Shown here: one piece after another, positions 29,354-35,195 of the stretch
Layout: every line of letters starts with the position of its first letter
Numbering within the stretch: the first letter of the stretch is position 1
DNA from: Nymphaea colorata
Lineage: Eukaryota > Streptophyta > Magnoliopsida > Nymphaeales > Nymphaeaceae
Direction: 5' to 3'
Length of the DNA stretch: 35,195 nucleotides
NCBI RefSeq assembly: GCF_008831285.2
Contig: NW_022204717.1
Coordinates: 1-35,195 of the forward strand
Program-made: the position numbers and the translations under genes
The notes under the pieces: generated by a model
The model's database searches: none
The model's input: only the letters and a program-made list of their open reading frames with translations
What the model was told of the DNA's origin: nothing

Positions 29354-30938
29354 ATGATGATGCTAAAAACCAAGTCTTCCCATGAAGGCACGCAAAGATA
29401 GATGCAGAGATAGACAGGAAGCGACTTCTACAGGCAAAAGAAATCAAAGGAGGTGAGAGAGCCTCGGAAAAAGGCTCAGCCTACACCCCTACAGCTCAAT
29501 TCAATCGCATCGATCAGTTCGAAGCGATTGCATAAACCGTCGAGAAGCACCATCGAGCCTAACGAGCACCTGCATTACAATTCCCCCATCACCGCATACC
29601 AACAGAATGAAAACTTGCAATCGAATACGTTTAGTTTTACCCATATCCTGCAGCAAAATTTGAAAAACAGCAATCGCAAATCAGCATATAGGCTTCTATT
29701 CCCCCCGCTGTCACCTCTTTCCAACTCAATGAGCCTAAAGTCGTATCCATAGCCCTTACAATCGACAGTAAAAAAGCAAATTTGGCATCATTTAGGAACA
29801 GTTTTTGAAAAACCACTCTATCAGTAGAGAAAGACTGTCGATGCATAGAGATTACTCCTTCCCCAAAAAGGTCAGCATGGAAAAATCTTTGAGCAAATCT
29901 CCTCTTAGGCTGGTAAATCCGAACAAGATAAACAATACACCCAAGATAAAAGAACATAAAAAAGGCAGGGATGAATAGAAATCGTTTAAAACTATGCTTT
30001 AAAACAAGTAAAATGAAGAAATTCGGCTTTAATGCTCTTAAAAATCTTCAAGTACATGGAAACATCGAGAGCAAATCCTTAAAGAAGAAGGATATTGTAA
30101 CTTGCAGCTCAAAAAGTAAAAGCAACCTCCTTTCTACAGGCATAATCAACATAAGCCAAAGATTGGAGCATGATAAGCTGCCATCAGAGCTTGTCAAGAC
30201 CAGCAAAGACAATATATCAAGCAGGTCAGTAGTGGAGTCATGTAACTAGCAAATCAAGTAATTTTTTGAAGAAGATTCTTCGCCATCTTGTGAAGTAGCA
30301 ATCCAAGACGAGATCAACCAAGTGAAGCATAGGATCGTAAGGAATAACTACGAGTTGTAAAGACTTTCTAAGAAGGAATTCTGTGTGGATATTCCGAATC
30401 TTCTTGCTGATAACAATCCAGAGATTGATCAATCCAAAAATGCACAGTTGATATAAAAGCTAACATCTTTGAAGGCTCACATTATCAAGATAGCTGAAGA
30501 TATCGTCTCAAGTACAGCAAAAATGTCAAGATCATTCGTTAGGGACATTGATGAATATATCAAGACTATTCAATCTAGCAGCATCTCCAAGATTAATTGG
30601 CTTTAAATTGAAGAAAAAATCAAGCTTTCTGACCACCTGCAAACAGTCAAATGCCAAAATTAGATCTTAATGCATCGAATCCATCATATTGAAACATAGA
30701 TATTAAAATCTGATCCTTCCACAAGGATTCTTACCCAGCTAGCAAATAATATGAGAAAATGTAAGCATAGCTAAGGGAAATCAATTCCAAAATACCCAAG
30801 ATAAGTTGTTTTAGCAATGCATTTGAAATTAAGGAGAATATTAGATATGAAGTCTATTCAGGATATTTCCAAAATATAAACGAAAAAATCGAAAAATTGC
30901 GAAATATGATCAACAATAGTTAGCTTTTTTGCAAATGA
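29354..30938 (+). CDS. Coiled-coil protein with basic disordered N-terminus, frame broken; possible 54-nt intron
   Basis: From ATG 29354. The first 200 codons are basic and Ser/Pro/Gln-rich (KEVREPRKKAQPTPLQLNS, SRERLSMHRDYSFPKKVSM, LSKSPLRLVNPNKINNTPK). From about 30010 follows a Lys-rich segment, then helical and coiled-coil sequence (AIQDEINQVKHRIVRNNYEL, KNAQLIQKLTSLKAHIIKI, RIHHIETQILKSDPS). A GT-AG segment of 54 nt at 30761-30814 looks like an intron; the best C-terminal sequence after it (RYEVYSGYFQNINEKIEKL) is in a different phase, so one more base change is needed before TGA 30936-30938. Frame changes also occur near 29655, 29810 and 29990-30000. The total would be about 500 residues. 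No family is recognised; a cytoskeletal or centriolar role is plausible but unproven. Confidence 0.55.
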
Positions 30939-31281
30939 AATGTTTTCTTGCGTCTTAACTGATTTTATATTACACTTTCTGATAATTCTCATATATAATG
31001 ACCACTACATTAATCATACTTATTAATAAGCTGGATGATTAGGAAAGATAATATTATTTGCAGTAAAAATCACAACTTTTTCACATCTTTATATGCCATC
31101 CGATTATCCTTGATTTGGTTTTACTGATAATTTTTCCCAAACATGTAAAAAAGGAATTCTTTTGCTCATTTCCCCCAATATAAGCTCTAAACTTATTTCT
31201 TACAAATTATAATGCTACATAGTTCTTTAATTCGAGTTTTAAGTATAAGTATTATCACTATATATCTAAGATATTTTGCAA
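30939..31281. other. AT-rich intergenic region (343 bp)
   Basis: It separates the coiled-coil gene's stop from the start of the very long gene at 31282; both are on the plus strand. I find no open frame with protein-like sequence on either strand and no RNA gene. Poly(A/T) tracts dominate. It presumably holds a 3' end and the next promoter. Confidence 0.5.
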
Positions 31282-34200
31282 ATGTTTACCACCCTAGAGC
31301 GTTACATCCCTCTCTTCGAAGCCTACCTCATTGCTGACAACAAGGCCGACTTCATCAACAGCAGGACAGATCCCCTTTAAAGATCCCTGCTTGAAACACT
31401 GACATAACCTTTGACTGATATGACTGCCTTCAGGGAAAAGATGGCGAAGATAAACATCCACCGCCAGCTTTAAAACTAGCTTGCTGACTATAAGCTCTAC
31501 TCCTACATTCAGAATGCTAAGGACTTGGAGAATAAAAATCTCTTCATAGATCTAAAGCATAAGTATGCCAGTCGAAACTTCGATTTCACGAGGCCAGAAG
31601 TTCTCAACGTCCAAGAGCCTAAGGTAGGACAGGAGAAGTCTTCAGAATCTGAAATTAATTTGCCTCAAACTATTGAATAATTTTTGGAGTCAAAGAAAAA
31701 AACAAACCCTCAATTCATCAAATCCCTCAATGATTATACTTTTTCCAAGCTCTCAGAATAAACCTTGCATCACCTGCCACTTGCGGATAAAGAATACGTG
31801 CTGGAAAAATTCACAACAATTTTCCATCTGAGTCCAAGTTTCCTGAGCAAGTTTTTGACTGAGTTCGAGAAAGAGAAGCAAAAGAAAGACTAAGCCTATA
31901 GACTACCCAACAAGATCTTGTCTTGTCTCACAAAGAAGCAGCTCCTTGCATTTGGAGACCATCACCGTTAGGCCTTCAGCAACGAGGACTACATATAGCT
32001 TTGGTTCAATCATCTCTATGCTGAAACCATCAGAAAGCACGTCTAGAATAGCCACCTCTTTACAAAAGTCGAGCAAAGTCATAAACGAGACGCCTTCAAC
32101 AAAATTGTTCACGAGCTTCAGAAGCAAAACCACTCCATCATCAAACGATACACAAACAAATTCAAATCTGAGATCTTGGTTCTTGATACGCTTGTCAATG
32201 ATCCAAGTCTAGAAAGACTTGTTGACTACTTGTCCACTTCTCAGGTGGGGCTTCAGCTGAACAACATACAGCGAGATTTCTACGATGAGCTTCGCTTTAA
32301 ACAAAAGGAACTTGTCCAAGATCCAAGAATGAGGTATAGACTCGAAGTTGACAAGACCACTCCTGATGCCTTCGTTGAAGAATACATTGAACTTCTCTTC
32401 AAGAATCACAAAGACGCCGAACCAATCATCAAGGCTCTGAGCAAATTCATCAGCTAAAAGTATCTAAGGAAGATCAGTGTCAAGGTCAGACTGTACAAAG
32501 GAGAAACCATTCCTAATGTTAATGATTACTTCAGCCAGTAGGAGCTGCAATCCATGAAAGACAGAAGGGAAATTCGTCTTCTTCCATCTAATCCTAAGAA
32601 ATACCGTGTCTAAGATGATGTGAAACTGGACATCAGCATAAAGAACGTGAAGAAAGTCCATATTAAGGTCTACATTCTCAACCTAGAGAAGCATCTTCTT
32701 GGTGATTCAGCCAACTACAGAATCGATGATGAGGTTTAGCTTTCTTTCCTCATCCCAACCGCCCAAGATTGCTATGAAAATGCATCAACAAATCCTTTCG
32801 AGATAATCACCACCCAAATCGACCTTACCAAGATCATTCCAAAGAAAATGGGAGTCTACATCGTTGATTTCCAAGGGGAAACAGTCAGCAGCAGAGCAGT
32901 CATTCGCAAGGGAACTATAATTTGCCTTGATACTTTGACTGAAGCTGGTCAGCAATTCAGTTTCTTCGACTAAAACGGACGCCCACTTGAGGCGAAAGAC
33001 GGCTTGAAGGTGTGGGTAAGAGGCCAAATTGCATAGCTTTCTGGTAATAAGGTATTTGTGACCTTTGCTGACAAGGGATAGTATGGAGATATTGTAGCAT
33101 CGATTGAAGATTATGCGGAATCCTACCATAAAAAGTTCGAAGCAGAAGAGTATAAATTCAAAGTTGGGTATATTTACAACTCTGAAAGTTTCCTTGTCGG
33201 GCGTAGAGCGAAGATCATCCTTCACGGTCGTTTAGACATGAAGGAAAAGCCAATGAGTCTCGAGTTGCTCAAAAGGACAAGAGTGAACGTAACTGTGACA
33301 AACCACCAAGACATCAAGACTTCTTTCCCGTTCTAAATCTAAAAATGGACTGATTTCTAAGACCAAGTCATCGAATTCCCCATCCAAGCATACACGAAGC
33401 AGATAAATGTCGCGGTATAGAGCACCATTATCCTCCAAAACAAGAAGGAATTCAACGTTAATAGCAGCAAGGATATCAAGATTGAAAGTTATGGCACATT
33501 CTATCTGGAGCAGGACCAAAAATAAAACTATAAGCTTTCGTTTTGGGTGTGAATGGATAACCAGTACCGAATTCCGAGGTTATTATTTCGCTTTGGATCA
33601 ATGGAATTGAAGAAGTTGAAAAAAGGACAGTAAAGACCAACTCTGAAGGCCAAATCCACCTGGGACCGCTTTCGATCGTCCACAGTTTATCAGTATAAAA
33701 GTCTAACGAAAAGTTAAAAGCCAATTGGTTGATCGACCAATCATAAAACAACTTCAACTATAGCAACACTATCCACTTCAAGCTTGGCCAACCGCTTTCT
33801 CTTCCTATAAGTAAAAGATGGAAAAAAGGAGAGATTCTCTTCCTCAGAACGTTCGATAAATTCTACTCTGAAGATCTCACGGAAAAGCTTCACATATAGA
33901 ATGGAAGAGTCACTTTCCCAGTCATCAACGAAGAGGGATTCTATATCGTTAAGCTGCTTCCTATTGATAAGACCATCGAGATCATCACCCTCAAGAACAA
34001 CAAATGGTAGGATGATAACATCGAGAATCAGAAAGTTTATGACTCAGCCGACGGAATTGTCTATGAAATCAACAATAATATCTATCAAAACATAGCAGTT
34101 AAAAATGTTGATTTCAACCAATCCTAAGCTCACGTCAATGCTTCCCTCACTTTGGACTTGGACGGCCTTCCAGAAGAATACTTGAAGTTTATCAGAGTTC

Positions 34201-35195
34201 ATGTCTTGGCCAACAACTACATATAGACCGAACTCAGTGATGCATTCACAACTGTGCAATTTAATGACCAAGCTTCCCTAGAAGAGCATTACATTCAATC
34301 CAAGAAGAGCGCATACTATAGCAACAAGACTTTCTCGGAAGAAGGAGCGTACGTCTGGAACAGGCAATCAAAGAACGAGCAGCAGATCGGAAACAACTTG
34401 GAAAAGCCTTCTCTCTTCCTCAAGAGAATCTTACTCAGAGAGACAAACCAAAACGCAGAGGACATGTACAACGAAGGAAAGTATCTGGAGGAATGCGCCA
34501 TGATGGATGTGGATCCCAACATGAGATAGAAGCTTGGAGTTAAAAAGTCCGCGAGAAGGCAGTTCGCTGAAGCCAACATTAAAGCCTTGAATATCTACAA
34601 CAACTTCCTTTTGATCTCTGGTGACCTCTCCAAAAATCTGAAAGGAAAAAAGATTGATTTCCAAATCCCACTGGGATACCATTCCATTTAAGTTTATCTC
34701 TTGACTCCAAGGACAGCATTGAAGAGCGTTCATTCCTTCGGTTGGAACCAGCCTCACCACAAAAAGGATTTGAGACACAATGGCCTTGCGAAGACCGAAG
34801 AAAATGTTGGATGGACCATGTCTCGCGAGATCAAACAGCTCAACTATGGAGATAAAATCGCACTCAATAGAGATACGCAGTGGAGGACCGTAGGACTAAC
34901 CGACATCTTTGAATTCGCAAGAAACAAGAAAGTCAAATTGTATGATTGGAGCAGTCATTTGCTGAGCTGGAGTACTTACACATAAGAAAAGAAGAGAGAA
35001 ATCTATGACAAATAATGCTGTCATGAATTGAACACTTTCCTCAAGTTCAAGGACGCAGTTTTCTTTGACAGTGTGGTGGCTAAGTTCATCAGAAACAAGA
35101 TCCAAAAGACAGTTGTGGATCTTTGCCTCCTAAACGACCCCACTTGCATCTAATTCACAGATCTGAGCAAACTAAGCAAGCTAAATGCATTCGAA
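31282..35195 (+). CDS. Very long multidomain protein, macroglobulin-like; partial at the window edge
   Basis: It starts at ATG 31282 (MFTTLERYIPLFEAYLIADN) and is still open at 35195, over 1,300 residues. Residues 1-400 are helical. From about residue 420 the sequence becomes beta-rich with repeated immunoglobulin-like units: KKVHIKVYILNLEKHLLGD, RKGTIICLDTLTEAGQQFSF, RTRVNVTVTNHQDIKTSFP, LGVNGQPVPNSEVIISLWI. The last resembles macroglobulin or carboxypeptidase-regulatory domains. Near the window end a helical block (REIYDKQCCHELNTFLKFKD, AVFFDSVVAKFIRNK) recalls large conserved macroglobulin-like proteins of trypanosomatids and planctomycetes, from memory. A 2.2-kb stretch with dozens of TAA/TAG codons is perfectly open; one base change is needed at 33537-33550. 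No signal peptide, so it is likely intracellular. Confidence 0.65.

Noticed and set aside
29866-29875. Telomere-like CCCCAAAAA
   Set aside because: A single occurrence inside a coding region, with no tandem array.
32209-34778. Series of minus-strand open frames
   Set aside because: Antisense shadows of the long plus-strand gene, which is continuous over more than 2 kb with one code.
1-35195. Micronuclear (germline) DNA with internal eliminated sequences
   Set aside because: Genes are contiguous apart from single-base changes and short GT-AG introns. I see no AT-rich inserts flanked by pointer repeats, although I cannot exclude them in spacers.
1-35195. tRNA, rRNA or CRISPR array
   Set aside because: No cloverleaf with intact T-loop, no rRNA core sequence and no regularly spaced repeats were noticed by eye. 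A covariance-model scan would be the proper test.

Overview
This window reads as ciliate nuclear DNA. The genome is AT-rich, and convincing proteins on both strands are interrupted only by in-frame TAA and TAG and end at TGA. This is the code in which UAA/UAG mean glutamine. The clearest case is a 639-residue membrane protein at 12582-14501: one open frame with signal peptide, cysteine repeats and transmembrane helix, many internal TAA/TAG codons, and a TGA at the end. Tiny introns (28 nt and about 51-61 nt), genes packed a few bases to about 200 bases apart, and several genes per contig fit a macronuclear-type ciliate chromosome better than single-gene nanochromosomes. I cannot name the genus.

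Left part (1-12,500). Mostly minus-strand genes: a small basic protein, a TPR/coiled-coil protein, a Pho80-like cyclin with a 28-nt intron, then a mixed stretch with a C2H2 zinc-finger gene and two small membrane proteins that share a 45-bp divergent gap. From 4769 to 11108 six genes in a row lie on the minus strand: a charged protein, a CFAP97-type ciliary protein, an ADP-ribosylglycohydrolase, a long coiled coil, a two-helix membrane protein and a protein with a possible C2-like start. A small secreted Lys-rich protein and a 212-residue protein follow.

Middle (12,500-23,500). The cysteine-rich surface protein; two minus-strand genes (coiled coil plus C1q/TNF-like jelly roll, and a 439-residue disordered protein); then a plus-strand run with a GH27 alpha-galactosidase relative, a permuted papain-fold hydrolase with an N-terminal coiled coil and two introns, a secreted glycosidase-like protein related to the bacterial glucoamylase/GH144 group, and an ARM/HEAT-type helical repeat protein.

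Right part (23,300-35,195). A diverged segmental duplication carries the 3' end of the ARM gene, an RNase H1 gene and a short unknown gene. The first copy has lost nearly all of RNase H; the second keeps it. Then come a TVP23 Golgi membrane protein, a minus-strand RING-finger protein, a coiled-coil protein, and a very long protein (over 1,300 residues, open at the window edge) resembling macroglobulin-like multidomain proteins.

Many genes need one to several single-base frame changes to read through, often at homopolymers, while others of 600-2,200 bases are perfectly open. Either the assembly has unpolished indels or part of the gene set is decaying; raw reads would decide. No tRNA, rRNA, CRISPR, telomere or integrated virus was recognised.
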